The notes under the pieces were generated by a model, which saw nothing but the letters and a program-made list of their open reading frames with translations, had not been told where the DNA came from and did no database searches. Made by a program: the position numbers and the translations under genes. This document shows, piece by piece, positions 39,596 through 49,877 of a stretch of 64,000 nt of DNA. Positions within the stretch are counted from its first letter, which is position 1; each line of letters begins with the position of its first letter. Origin of the DNA: Microbacterium sp. MPKO10 (GTDB lineage: Bacteria > Actinomycetota > Actinomycetes > Actinomycetales > Microbacteriaceae); contig NZ_JAPCHX010000005.1 of assembly GCF_026107415.2 (NCBI RefSeq), forward strand, positions 1 to 64,000. The letters are read 5' to 3'.

Positions 39596-42133
39596 TTACT
39601 CTCCCGGGTTTTCGGTGATCGCCAGGTCCGGCGTCACCCCGCCCGTTCCGAGTGAGGCACCGGAGTTGATTCCGGCTCCGACGGACTCCTCGCGCTGCGT
39701 CGTCGTGATGACGAACGCGCCGTCAGCGAAGTCGACGTGCACGTGGTCGCCGGGGTTGAGCTCGCCATGAAGGATCTTCTCGCTGAGCTCGTCCTCGACC
39801 TCGCTCTGCATCGCCCGACGCAGCGGCCGCGCACCGAGTGCCGGGTCGAACCCGACGTCGATGAGACGCTCCTTCGCCGGAACGGTGAGCTCGACGGTCA
39901 TGTCGCGATCCAGCATCCGCTCGGCCAGGCGCTTCGTGAACAGATCGACGATCTGCAGAAGCTCCGGCTTCGACAGCTGCGGGAACACGATCGTGTCATC
40001 GACACGGTTGAGGAACTCAGGCTTGAAGTGCTTCTTGAGCTCTTCGTTGACCTTGGCCTTCATGGTCTCGTAGTTGGTGGCGGTGTCGCCCTCCACCTGG
40101 AAGCCGACGGGACCACCCGCGATGCCCTTCGAGCCGAGGTTGGTCGTCATGATGATGACCGTGTTCTTGAAGTCGACGATGCGCCCCTGGCCATCCGTCA
40201 GACGTCCCTCCTCCAGCACCTGGAGCAGTGAGTTGAAGATGTCCGGGTGCGCCTTCTCGATCTCGTCGAAAAGAACAACGCTGAACGGCTTGCGACGCAC
40301 CTTCTCGGTGAGCTGGCCGCCCTCTTCGAACCCGACGAACCCGGGAGGGGCACCGAACAGCCGTGAGACCGTGTGCTTCTCGCCGTACTCACTCATGTCG
40401 AGCGAGATCAGGGCGTCTTCGTCGTCGAACAAGAACTCGGCGAGCGCCTTGGCGAGCTCGGTCTTGCCGACACCGGTTGGCCCGGCGAAGATGAACGAAC
40501 CGCTGGGGCGCTTCGGGTCCTTGAGGCCGGCGCGGGTGCGCCGGATCGTGCGGGACAGCGCCGAGATGGCTTCGTCTTGCCCGATGACGCGCTCGTGCAG
40601 TGCCTTCTCCATGAAGACGAGCCGGCTCGACTCCTCCTCGGTGAGCTTGAAGACCGGGATGCCGGTGGCCTGAGCAAGCACCTCGGCGATGAGTCCTTCA
40701 TCGACCGTGGCTGTTGCCTTGACCTCGCCGCTTCTCCACTGCTTCTCCAGGCGCAGGCGCTCGGCGAGCAGGTTCTTCTCTTCGTCGCGCAGGCTCGCTG
40801 CCTTCTCGAAGTCCTGGTCGTCGATCGCGGCTTCCTTGTTGTGGCGAACCGTCGAGATCTTCTCGTCGAATTCGCGCAGCTCGGGCGGGCTCGACAGGAT
40901 CGAGAGGCGCAGGCGTGCACCGGCCTCGTCAATAAGGTCGATCGCCTTGTCCGGCAGGAACCGGTCAGAGACGTAGCGGTCAGAGAGGTTGGCCGCCGCG
41001 ACGAGTGCGCCGTCGGTGATGGACACCTTGTGGTGTGCCTCGTAGCGGTCGCGCAATCCCTTGAGGATGTTGATCGTGTGCGGCAACGACGGCTGGTCAA
41101 CCTGAATCGGCTGGAAGCGACGTTCGAGCGCAGCATCCTTCTCGAAGTGCTTGCGGTACTCGTCGATCGTGGTGGCGCCGATGGTCTGCAGCTCGCCGCG
41201 TGCAAGCAGAGGCTTCAGGATGCTGGCGGCGTCGATCGCGCCTTCAGCGGCTCCGGCTCCGACGAGCGTGTGGATCTCGTCGATGAAGACGATGATGTCA
41301 CCGCGCGTGCGGATCTCTTTCGTTACCTTCTTGAGGCGCTCTTCGAAGTCACCGCGGTAGCGGCTTCCGGCGATGAGCGACCCGAGGTCGAGCGAGTAGA
41401 CCTGCTTGTCCTTGAGCGTCTCGGGCACCTCGCCCTTGACGATCGACTGCGCGAGGCCTTCGACGACCGCGGTCTTGCCGACGCCGGGCTCGCCGATCAG
41501 CACGGGGTTGTTCTTCGAGCGGCGCGACAGGATCTGCATGACCCGCTCGATTTCCTTCTCGCGCCCGATCACCGGGTCAAGCTTGTTGTCGCGCGCAGCC
41601 TGGGTGAGGTTGCGACCGAACTGGTCGAGCACCTGCGAGCCGCCCTGCGGAGCCGCCTCGTTGGCACCGGCTCCAACGGATGCAGCTTCTTTACCCTGGT
41701 AGCCCGAAAGCAGCTGGATGACCTGCTGGCGAACACGGTTGAGGTCGGCGCCGAGCTTCACGAGCACCTGTGCGGCAACGCCCTCACCTTCGCGGATGAG
41801 ACCGAGCAGAATGTGCTCGGTTCCGATGTAGTTGTGGCCGAGCTGCAGCGCTTCGCGCAGGCTCAGCTCAAGAACCTTTTTGGCACGGGGCGTGAACGGG
41901 ATGTGTCCCGTGGGCGGCTGCTGGCCGGTTCCGATGATGTCGGTCACCTGCTCGCGCACGGCGTCGAGCGAGATTCCCATAGACTCAAGCGCCTTTGCGG
42001 CGACGCCCTCGCCCTCGTGGATGAGACCGAGCAGAATGTGCTCGGTTCCGATGTAGTTGTGGTTCAGCATCTTGGCCTCTTCTTGGGCCAGGACGACGAC
42101 GCGGCGGGCGCGGTCGGTGAATCTCTCGAACAT
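39596..42133 (-). CDS. clpC: ATP-dependent Clp protease ATP-binding subunit ClpC
   Basis: 845 residues from ATG 42133 (site AAAGGAGTG). Two Clp-N repeats ([20 protein letters not shown] and [19 protein letters not shown]), D1 AAA+ (Walker A GEPGVGKT), a UVR motif ([18 protein letters not shown]) within the M domain, D2 AAA+ (Walker A GPTGVGKT) and a C-terminal segment. This is the standard actinobacterial ClpC; it unfolds proteins for ClpP1P2. A conserved inverted repeat sits directly before the ribosome site (42145-42172). Confidence 0.98.
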   Translation of the reverse strand: MFERFTDRARRVVVLAQEEAKMLNHNYIGTEHILLGLIHEGEGVAAKALESMGISLDAVREQVTDIIGTGQQPPTGHIPFTPRAKKVLELSLREALQLGHNYIGTEHILLGLIREGEGVAAQVLVKLGADLNRVRQQVIQLLSGYQGKEAASVGAGANEAAPQGGSQVLDQFGRNLTQAARDNKLDPVIGREKEIERVMQILSRRSKNNPVLIGEPGVGKTAVVEGLAQSIVKGEVPETLKDKQVYSLDLGSLIAGSRYRGDFEERLKKVTKEIRTRGDIIVFIDEIHTLVGAGAAEGAIDAASILKPLLARGELQTIGATTIDEYRKHFEKDAALERRFQPIQVDQPSLPHTINILKGLRDRYEAHHKVSITDGALVAAANLSDRYVSDRFLPDKAIDLIDEAGARLRLSILSSPPELREFDEKISTVRHNKEAAIDDQDFEKAASLRDEEKNLLAERLRLEKQWRSGEVKATATVDEGLIAEVLAQATGIPVFKLTEEESSRLVFMEKALHERVIGQDEAISALSRTIRRTRAGLKDPKRPSGSFIFAGPTGVGKTELAKALAEFLFDDEDALISLDMSEYGEKHTVSRLFGAPPGFVGFEEGGQLTEKVRRKPFSVVLFDEIEKAHPDIFNSLLQVLEEGRLTDGQGRIVDFKNTVIIMTTNLGSKGIAGGPVGFQVEGDTATNYETMKAKVNEELKKHFKPEFLNRVDDTIVFPQLSKPELLQIVDLFTKRLAERMLDRDMTVELTVPAKERLIDVGFDPALGARPLRRAMQSEVEDELSEKILHGELNPGDHVHVDFADGAFVITTTQREESVGAGINSGASLGTGGVTPDLAITENPGE

Positions 42134-42144
42134 CTTCACTCCTT

Positions 42145-42172
42145 TCGACACCTCGGGCTTAAGTGGTGTCGA
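42145..42172 (-). promoter_or_regulatory. Hairpin touching the clpC ribosome site
   Basis: TCGACACC (42145-42152) and GGTGTCGA (42165-42172) are perfect arms 12 bp apart. In the minus-strand RNA the hairpin ends immediately before AAGGAG of the clpC leader. It may be a protein operator or an RNA structure that tunes ClpC translation. No match to the ClgR or HspR consensus was recognised. Confidence 0.45.
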
Positions 42173-42277
42173 TAAAGACAGCGTAACGAGCATTTGCCGT
42201 GTCTCAGCCCCCTGTTCGCCCACGGCGTGACAGTCACTGCCCTGCGCACATCGGACTCACTCCGGGCCATCAAACGC

Positions 42278-42337
42278 TTGACACGCATAACGACAAACGA
42301 TAACTTATCGTTTATCGCTAATAACGACTATCGATAA
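42278..42337 (+). promoter_or_regulatory. Promoter and palindromic operators of the DUF2975/YozG pair
   Basis: -35 TTGACA (42278-42283), 17 bp, -10 TAACTT (42301-42306). The 17-bp palindrome AACGATAA-C-TTATCGTT (42296-42312) covers the -10. A second repeat, TTATCG (42312-42317) / CGATAA (42332-42337), follows in the leader up to the ribosome site. Repeated TTATCG units indicate binding by the HTH protein encoded by the second gene. Confidence 0.75.
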
Positions 42338-42346
42338 GGAATGATC

Positions 42347-43009
42347 ATGACGGATGCTGCGTCGCAGCCCACTGCGAAGACATCGCGCTCCCGAATCGAA
42401 CGCGTCGAGCGCTACCTCCTGCAGGTGATCGCCACCGGTGCCGTGATGTTCAGCGTCATCGGCGTCTGGGCAGCTGTCACCCGCGCTCGCTACCTCCTCA
42501 CCTTCCCGTCGGTGCGCGTTGACGGCATGGCGACAGCCGCAGACCGCAGCGACCTCGTCGCCGACTTCGAAGCGGTGACGGGAGCGTCATCCACAACTGC
42601 AGATGTGACGGTCTCGGGGCTCCCGTCGGGGACACGCTGGTGGCTTGTCGCCGCGGATTCCCTTCCCACGCTGGCCGGTGTCGGCATCGCCGCGGTCATC
42701 GTGATCATCGTCGTCGCCGTGCTGCGCGGCAAGCCGTTCGGGCGTATGACGTTGTGGGGCCTTGTCGCGTACGCCGCGCTGACGCTGGTGGGTGACTGGG
42801 GGCACGGCGTGCTCACGGCGATCGCGCACGACGAGGTAGCCACGTATCTGGGTGGCTCAGCAGCATCCGGAATCTCTGCCGACTCGGTCTTCAACCTGTC
42901 GCTCGAGATCAGCCTCACGCCGTTCGTCTGGGCGATCGCTCTCGCGGTCATTGCTGCGGCGTTCGAGCTCGGGCGGCGAATGCAGCGCGACACAGAAGGG
43001 CTTGTCTGA
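42347..43009 (+). CDS. DUF2975-like membrane protein
   Basis: 220 residues from ATG 42347 (AAGGA 6 bp before; the ATG at 42341 is too close to it). Helices at about 25-45, 105-130, 140-160 and 185-210, with a polar extracytoplasmic loop (residues 50-100). The gene order, membrane protein followed by a YozG-type HTH protein with TGATG overlap, is the known DUF2975-YozG arrangement. Function of the pair is not established; envelope sensing is a reasonable guess. Confidence 0.75.
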   Translation: MTDAASQPTAKTSRSRIERVERYLLQVIATGAVMFSVIGVWAAVTRARYLLTFPSVRVDGMATAADRSDLVADFEAVTGASSTTADVTVSGLPSGTRWWLVAADSLPTLAGVGIAAVIVIIVVAVLRGKPFGRMTLWGLVAYAALTLVGDWGHGVLTAIAHDEVATYLGGSAASGISADSVFNLSLEISLTPFVWAIALAVIAAAFELGRRMQRDTEGLV

Positions 43010-43239
43010 TGGCGCCACGAGAACCTGAAGACGGGCCGAGCGGCATCCACTGCCGGCTCGATGAGCTGCTCGCTGATCGCGGCATGACGCTCACGCAGCT
43101 GAGCGAGACTGTGGGTGTCAGCATCGTGAACCTTTCGGTGCTGAAGAACGACCGTGCGAAGGCGATTCGCTTTACGACACTCGTTGCCATCTGCGATGCC
43201 CTGCAGTGCTCCCCCGGCGACCTGCTCGTGCGTGCGTGA
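43009..43239 (+). CDS. YozG-type HTH regulator
   Basis: 76 residues: IHCRLDELLADRGMTLTQLSETVGVSIVNLSVLKNDRAKAIRFTTLVAICDALQCSPGDLL matches the Cro/C1-like YozG family end to end. It overlaps the membrane protein stop and is probably an autorepressor bound to the TTATCG palindromes at 42296-42337. A 44-bp palindrome follows the stop. Confidence 0.9.
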   Translation: MAPREPEDGPSGIHCRLDELLADRGMTLTQLSETVGVSIVNLSVLKNDRAKAIRFTTLVAICDALQCSPGDLLVRA

Positions 43240-43265
43240 CTCGCCCTGACGCGGTTTCCTGTCCT

Positions 43266-43309
43266 TTGCGGATTTGCTGTAACTCCGCGGAGTTACAGCA
43301 AATCCGCAA
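43266..43309. terminator. 44-bp perfect palindrome after the YozG-type gene
   Basis: The two 22-bp halves meet at 43287/43288 without a loop; left half contains GGATTTGCTGTAACTCCG and the right half is its exact complement. Located 26 bp after the stop and followed by AGATTTTC, it can work as a terminator, though the length and perfection are unusual. Confidence 0.65.
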
Positions 43310-43697
43310 CTGACAGATTTTCTGGTCAGCCACGGCGAAGCAGAGCGCAACGTGAGCGGAGGTCTCCTAAGTCCCCAGGTTGCCCCGGCAACATCAGCCG
43401 CCAGAAGTCGGGCAGGTGCTTGTTCAGCCATTCAGCCGGACGGAGCGAAAGGTGTCATAGTACGGACGAGTTGTCTTGGCACGGACGAATGGTATGGACA
43501 TGGCAGGGACGAGTTGTGATGGTGTGCGCCCAGATCATGTCCGCTGCTCCACACCATTGCACCCTGCATATGTAACCCCTACACGCAGAACTCTCGCGGA
43601 ATCCTCTCTGACGACCGCCGTGTGCTCGAAACGACTCATCTCTCGTTTGCGACGGTTCCCACAGCGTTCAGAGACAGTTCTCACACCTGCGACCGAT
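43310..43697. repeat. Gene-free DNA with short repeats, possible IS remnant
   Basis: ACGGACGAGTTGT (43462), ACGGACGAATGGT (43481) and AGGGACGAGTTGT (43505) are three variants of one unit in 60 bp. Repeated units of this kind resemble the ends of IS21-family elements, and a minus-strand fragment (RPAEWLNKHLPDFWRLML, about 43380-43440) could be a coding relic. No transposase was recognised, so the label is tentative. The rest to 43697 shows nothing. Confidence 0.35.
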
Positions 43698-43825
43698 CAC
43701 TGCAGCGCCGGGAAACGGGAAGCGGGGCACCGCAGCATCCTGCGACAGGCGTCGGGTCACTGCAACGGCGGGCGACAAGCGCAGGGACGCTGCGGCAACG
43801 GGAAACGAGTCACTGCAGCGCTGAA
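43698..43825. repeat. Degenerate 30-bp tandem repeats at the cardiolipin synthase gene end
   Basis: Units start CACTGCAGCG (43698), CACCGCAGCA (43728), CACTGCAACG (43758), CGCTGCGGCA (43788, 23 bp) and CACTGCAGCG (43811). The first three are each exactly 30 bp. The last unit runs into the minus-strand coding end of the synthase (stop at 43810). Spacers are too short and too variable for CRISPR. The repeats may have grown out of the coding end by slippage. Confidence 0.55.
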
Positions 43826-45309
43826 CTGAGACGCGCAAGATTGTCGAGCACCGTCGAGCGCAGCGGCTGCTTCATCCACTCGTCGAGCGTCAGCTCGCGA
43901 CTGCGCCTGCGGTAGTGGTCTTCGATCGCCCGCATGTCCCTCACGAACGACTCCCCGCGCACCAGCATCGAGATCTCGAGGTTCAGACCGAACGAGCGCA
44001 TATCCATGTTGCTCGAGCCGAGCACCGCCACGTCATCGTCGATCGTGAAGTGCTTGGAGTGCAGAATGTACGGCTTGGGGTAGAGAAAGATCCGCACACC
44101 GGCGCGAAGCAGAGCCTCATAGTACGAACGCTGCGCGTGGTAGACCATCGCCTGGTCGCCGATCTCTGAGACGAACAAGTCGACGGGAACGCCGCGCTGC
44201 ACCGCCGTGGTCACCGCGAACAGCAGCGATTCGTCTGGCACGAAGTACGGGCTCGTGATCACAATGCGCTTCTGCGCCGCCCACAGGAGGCCGAGGAAGA
44301 GTCGCAGGTTGTTCTCGCCCTCGAAGCCCGGCCCCGAGGGGACCACCTGACAGGCCAGTTCGCCAGGACGCTCGTCTTGCGTCACATCGCCCTCGCCACG
44401 CGGATCCGTGCCATCCGACAGCAGATCGTCGGTCTCGCTGTACCAGTCGGTGAGGAAGATCGCGTTGATGGCGCCGACGACCGGTCCCTGAACCCGCGCC
44501 TGCAGCTCCTGCCACTGCAGACCGCGCTCGATGTTCTTGCGCTTGTTGTAACTGCGATCGATGATGTTCTGCGAGCCAATCCACGCGGTTTCGCCATCGA
44601 CGACGAGCAGCTTGCGGTGGTTGCGCAGATCGGGGCGCTGCCACTTCCATTTCAGCGGGTCGAGCGGCAGCATCCGGTGCCAGTCGACACCAATGTCGGT
44701 GAGTCGTCGCGTCATCTCCCGATAGCCGGGCGTGCGCAGCGACGCCACGTGGTCGAAGAGAACGCGAACCGGGACGCCGCGGGCCACCGCGCGTTCCAGG
44801 GCGTCGAAGAATGGGCGCGTCGTGTCGTCTTGGCACAGAATGTAGAACTCGACGTGCACCCATGACGTCGCTGCTTCAATGTCGTCGATCATCCCGTGCA
44901 GGCTCGAGGTGTAGCCATGGTCGAGCTCAGCCGTGTTGCCGCCCAGCATCGGAAAGCCACCGAGGTTCTGATTGAGATACGCGAGTGACGGAAGCCACGG
45001 CGGCTGCGCCACAAGGCTCTCATCGTGCGGAAGCTCGGCGACGACCGTTGCGATGTACGAGTTGATATCGTCTTGGCGCTTGCGGCGCTGGCGGGGCAGC
45101 TTTGGGTTTCCGATGAGGAGGAAGAGCAGGATCCCAAGGAATGGGATAAAGAAGATGGCGAGCAGCCACGCCATACCGGCCGTGGGCAGGCGATTGCGCG
45201 GCACGTAGATCACGGCGAAGATGCGCACCATGAGGTCGATGACGAAGACGACGATCGCCCATAGCCCGACGGCGATGCCGAAGACTTCGAATATCGGCTC
45301 GTCGATCAT
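43810..45309 (-). CDS. cls: Cardiolipin synthase
   Basis: 499 residues from ATG 45309. Two N-terminal helices (GLWAIVVFVIDLMVRIFAVIYV and AWLLAIFFIPFLGILLFLLIG) are followed by two phospholipase-D HKD motifs: NHRKLLVVDGETAWIGSQN and HSKHFTIDDDVAVLGSSNMD. All catalytic residues are present. It joins two phosphatidylglycerol molecules (or CDP-DAG and PG) into cardiolipin in the membrane. The 3' end lies in tandem-repeat DNA. Confidence 0.95.
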   Translation of the reverse strand: MIDEPIFEVFGIAVGLWAIVVFVIDLMVRIFAVIYVPRNRLPTAGMAWLLAIFFIPFLGILLFLLIGNPKLPRQRRKRQDDINSYIATVVAELPHDESLVAQPPWLPSLAYLNQNLGGFPMLGGNTAELDHGYTSSLHGMIDDIEAATSWVHVEFYILCQDDTTRPFFDALERAVARGVPVRVLFDHVASLRTPGYREMTRRLTDIGVDWHRMLPLDPLKWKWQRPDLRNHRKLLVVDGETAWIGSQNIIDRSYNKRKNIERGLQWQELQARVQGPVVGAINAIFLTDWYSETDDLLSDGTDPRGEGDVTQDERPGELACQVVPSGPGFEGENNLRLFLGLLWAAQKRIVITSPYFVPDESLLFAVTTAVQRGVPVDLFVSEIGDQAMVYHAQRSYYEALLRAGVRIFLYPKPYILHSKHFTIDDDVAVLGSSNMDMRSFGLNLEISMLVRGESFVRDMRAIEDHYRRRSRELTLDEWMKQPLRSTVLDNLARLSSALQ

Positions 45310-45395
45310 GCGACCCGCTCGCAAGGCGCACTGCAGCGCTCACCCATGTCAGCGATGATATCGGTCAGTCACTCTCCGCCGGGAGCGGCGTGCCG

Positions 45396-45590
45396 TCAGT
45401 GACCGGAGGGAGAGTGCGGCTTCGGCGGCAGCCCACGACGCAGGCGCTCTTCCGACTCGATGTCGGCATACACACGGCGCTCGTTGCGGTCGGCACGGAA
45501 AATCGCCCGCAGAACGAAGTAGAACAGCCCGAACAAGATCAGCGTCGGTGTGATCGACCAGATCGCGTTCAGCCAGAAGTCCTCAATCAT
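45396..45590 (-). CDS. Small single-helix membrane protein
   Basis: 64 residues: one hydrophobic helix (AIWSITPTLILFGLFYFVLRAIF, about 9-31), then a charged segment RADRNERRVYADIESEERLRRGLPP. Similar small proteins recur before cls in Microbacteriaceae. Function unknown. Confidence 0.7.
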   Translation of the reverse strand: MIEDFWLNAIWSITPTLILFGLFYFVLRAIFRADRNERRVYADIESEERLRRGLPPKPHSPSGH

Positions 45591-45639
45591 GATGCCTCCA
45601 TGATACCCCGCAGAAGGCTGTGACTGAGCCCGACGTCAC

Positions 45640-45786
45640 TCACCCGCCCGTGATGATGCCCCAGATGCCGCTGCCGAGTAGATAGACGCCAACAGCCGCC
45701 CCGACGATCCACAACACGATGCGGTTGCGCGACGGCCCGCCAGACTTCTTCGGATCGAGCTCGTCGTTCGGCAGGTTGTCGTTCAC
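45640..45786 (-). CDS. 48-aa membrane protein coupled to lysS
   Basis: GTG 45786 lies 5 bp after the lysS stop. The peptide runs VNDNLPNDELDPKKSGGP, a basic SRNR, then one helix IVLWIVGAAVGVYLLGSGIW ending IITGG. The positive-inside rule puts the N-terminus in the cytoplasm. Its tight coupling to lysS and clean helix make it a likely real gene; the role is unknown. Confidence 0.6.
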   Translation of the reverse strand: MNDNLPNDELDPKKSGGPSRNRIVLWIVGAAVGVYLLGSGIWGIITGG

Positions 45787-45791
45787 GGCAG

Positions 45792-47300
<1,509 letters not shown>

Positions 47301-47400
47301 GCATCAACCTTTGCGGATCGTGGGCTTTCGTGCTGCGGCTGTCGGCCGAGTCAAGTTTACCCGGCGGATGCTGGTGCCCCACCGTACCGCCAATGCGCCG

Positions 47401-48087
47401 TCAGCGCTCGGCAGAAAGCGCGTCGTCGACGGCACTGCGCACAAGTGACGACAGGTATGCTCCCGGCTGCTCGACGCCGATGCCGTTCAGGATCCCCGAC
47501 GCCTGTTCAACGATGGAGCGCGAGAACACCCGTGCCGTTTCGATGGCCTCACCGTACGCCTCGCGATCGTCCTCGGCGATCACGACGGGCTCGCCGCCCA
47601 TCTCGACAACCAACGCCTGCCCGATCGGCAGCACCGGTGCCGGCCCGGTCACCGCGAAGAACGTTTCGGCAAGCCGCGCGAGGTCAAGCGAGGTGCCGGT
47701 GAACGACATCGCCGGATGGATGGCGAGAGGGATGCTGCCCGCGCGCTGCACCGGCTCAAGCACGCCGATGCCGAGCCCTGGTGCCGTGTGCACGACGATC
47801 TGCCCCGGACGCCAGGTGCCTGTCGCGGCGAGGCCCGCCACGAGTGCCTCGAGCTCAGCATCCGGAATCGCGATCAGCACGAGCTCGCTGCGTTCGACGA
47901 TCGTCGGAATTTCGAGAATGGGAACGCCGGGGAGCATCGCCTCCGCGCGTTCTCGGCTGGCCTCCGACACAGCCGAGACACCGACGAGGGCATGCCCGGC
48001 CCCGGCGAGCGCCGAGGCGAGCACGGGCCCGACGTGGCCCGCCCCGATCACGCCGATGCCGAGCCGTCCGGCACGCTGATCATTCAT
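47401..48087 (-). CDS. DUF2520 Rossmann-fold oxidoreductase-like protein
   Basis: 228 residues from ATG 48087, overlapping the PH-protein stop (ATGA). LGIGVIGAGHVGPVLASALAGAGH is the nucleotide-binding motif; VLIAIPDAELEAL and LAIHPAMSFTG follow the family, then a helical DUF2520 domain. In many actinobacteria it stands beside panC or lysS; panC is missing here. Reaction unknown. Confidence 0.88.
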   Translation of the reverse strand: MNDQRAGRLGIGVIGAGHVGPVLASALAGAGHALVGVSAVSEASRERAEAMLPGVPILEIPTIVERSELVLIAIPDAELEALVAGLAATGTWRPGQIVVHTAPGLGIGVLEPVQRAGSIPLAIHPAMSFTGTSLDLARLAETFFAVTGPAPVLPIGQALVVEMGGEPVVIAEDDREAYGEAIETARVFSRSIVEQASGILNGIGVEQPGAYLSSLVRSAVDDALSAER

Positions 48088-49877
48088 TCGGGTGCCGCCG
48101 CCCAACGCTGTGTGGCATCGGCTCGTGCTGCGTTCGTCGCCGCGTCGTTTACCCGAGAGAAAAATCCGAGGGCGTTGTTCCGTGACAGCTGGCTGACCGA
48201 CGCCGTCACGGGCCCGGCAACGGTGTGCACCTGTCCGGAGGCGAGGAGTCGCCGCCGCTGCCACGGCCCCTGCGAGATCTTGACAGACTGGATGCGCGCA
48301 AGCGGAACAATCACGAGTCGCCGATGGGCGAAGCCCTGTCGCGTGATGAGTACGTCGCCGAGCAGCGCGTAGCCAACGCGCCTCCAGGTGAGCGGGTTGA
48401 AGATCCACGAAGCTCGCGGGGCCGTGATGAAGTCGTCGTCAGGACCGGTACCGAGCAACCCGCGCGCCACCAGATCAGCAGACTCCTCGGGTGTGATGCC
48501 GGGCAGGACAAGGGCGAGCACTCGCTCAACGTCGTCGATCGTACCGACCGGCATGAGGATCGCCCGCTGCTGCGCCTGGTTCTGGTTAGACCCGGCGGCA
48601 TCCTGCACCGCCGTATTAATGCGGATTTCCCACCATCCGAACGGCCGCCACAGCAGCGGCTGACGCACCTCGATGCCGTGCAGGCGCCCCGGCGGGATCG
48701 TTTCGTTCGACGTCGACAGCAGCCCATAGCCCACACGGATGCCGTGCTGCGTTGCCGCGATCGAGTACTGCATCGATTTCGTGATGCGCGACCAGTAGTA
48801 GGTGAGAAAACCGAAGATGGCCGGAATGATGCTGAACAAGACCCACGGTGTGCCGTAGACCGCCGCAAAGATGAGCCCGACGATCATCAGAATGAGAAAC
48901 ACCGTCGTATTGCTGATGACGACGCTGCCGGCGATGCGCAACGGCGGAATGCGCACGACCGATTCGGGTTCGGCGAGGTCCGGGTCAAGTTCAGGCGAGA
49001 GAAACTCGTTCACACGATCGGTGACGACGCCTTCGAGGCCCGGAGCACGCGTCGGTTGGGCGGATGCTGCAGGGGCCTCCCCCTTCGCTCCCGACGCGAG
49101 CCGCAGAATATCGCGCCGAAGGTTGTCTGTGCGGGCTGACCCGAGGTAGGCGAGTTCGACGCTCGCTCCCTGGCCAGCGACAGAGACCTGCAGCTTCGCG
49201 GCACCCACGAGTCGCGGAATGAACGAGCGCGTGATGTTGATGCCCTGGATGCGGTCAAGAGCCGCGCGCCTGTGCCGACGAAACAGGATGCCGCTGCGCA
49301 CCTCGACGGCCTCGTGGGTGACACGAAATGTGTGCATGCGCCACGAGAAGTAGAAGCCGAGGATCAGCACGATGAGTACTCCGGCGAGCGCGAGCAGCGC
49401 CCACCCCACAAGGTTCTCGCGGAATATCCAGTCGAGAGGGTCACCGTTGTACTCGCGCATCTCGTCGCTGCCGACGAACAGCGACACGAGGCGCTCACGC
49501 ATGTTCGCGACCACGTATCCGAGCACCACGAGGAGGATGATTCCGCCGCGGAGCAAGGGCGTGGCCGGATGCAGTCGATGCCACTCACCATCGGCAAGCG
49601 TGTCATTCGCAAGCGTCTCAGCGACGGCGGCAACGGCAGATCCCGGATGCTGCGAGGCAGCGGTTCCGCTCGAATCCGCGTCGCCCACCGCACCATCGGC
49701 GATCGGTGTCCCGCCGTCGTGAGCCTGTGCCCCGCCGGCATGAGTCGGGGACTCGGGCGTGACGGAATCTGGATGCTGCGGGGCAGCCTCGCGCGGCAGC
49801 TCGCCGTCGCGCGTACCCTCCGACGGCGGCAACGCGTTAGGACCCGGAGCGCCCGCCGGGTGCTCCTCGCCGCTCAT
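48084..49877 (-). CDS. PH-domain membrane protein, YdbT type
   Basis: 597 residues. A disordered, Gly/Ala/His-rich N-terminus of about 100 residues is followed by helix pairs (LLRGGIILLVVLGYVVA; ALLALAGVLIVLILGFYF). Three bacterial PH (DUF304) units follow, starting near FRVTHEAVEVRSGILFRRHRRAALDRIQGINI, SIAATQHGIRVGYGLLSTSNETIPPGRLHGIEV and DVLITRQGFAHRRLVIVPLARIQSVKI. It overlaps a second PH gene. The pair likely protects against membrane-active compounds, as YdbST does in Bacillus. Confidence 0.85.
   Translation of the reverse strand: MSGEEHPAGAPGPNALPPSEGTRDGELPREAAPQHPDSVTPESPTHAGGAQAHDGGTPIADGAVGDADSSGTAASQHPGSAVAAVAETLANDTLADGEWHRLHPATPLLRGGIILLVVLGYVVANMRERLVSLFVGSDEMREYNGDPLDWIFRENLVGWALLALAGVLIVLILGFYFSWRMHTFRVTHEAVEVRSGILFRRHRRAALDRIQGINITRSFIPRLVGAAKLQVSVAGQGASVELAYLGSARTDNLRRDILRLASGAKGEAPAASAQPTRAPGLEGVVTDRVNEFLSPELDPDLAEPESVVRIPPLRIAGSVVISNTTVFLILMIVGLIFAAVYGTPWVLFSIIPAIFGFLTYYWSRITKSMQYSIAATQHGIRVGYGLLSTSNETIPPGRLHGIEVRQPLLWRPFGWWEIRINTAVQDAAGSNQNQAQQRAILMPVGTIDDVERVLALVLPGITPEESADLVARGLLGTGPDDDFITAPRASWIFNPLTWRRVGYALLGDVLITRQGFAHRRLVIVPLARIQSVKISQGPWQRRRLLASGQVHTVAGPVTASVSQLSRNNALGFFSRVNDAATNAARADATQRWAAAPE

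Noticed and set aside
40373-42175. 600-codon open frame opposite clpC
   Set aside because: Antisense shadow of a highly conserved gene; no domain and no ribosome site.
43698-43825. CRISPR array
   Set aside because: Repeat units are contiguous and degenerate with no spacers, and no cas genes are present.
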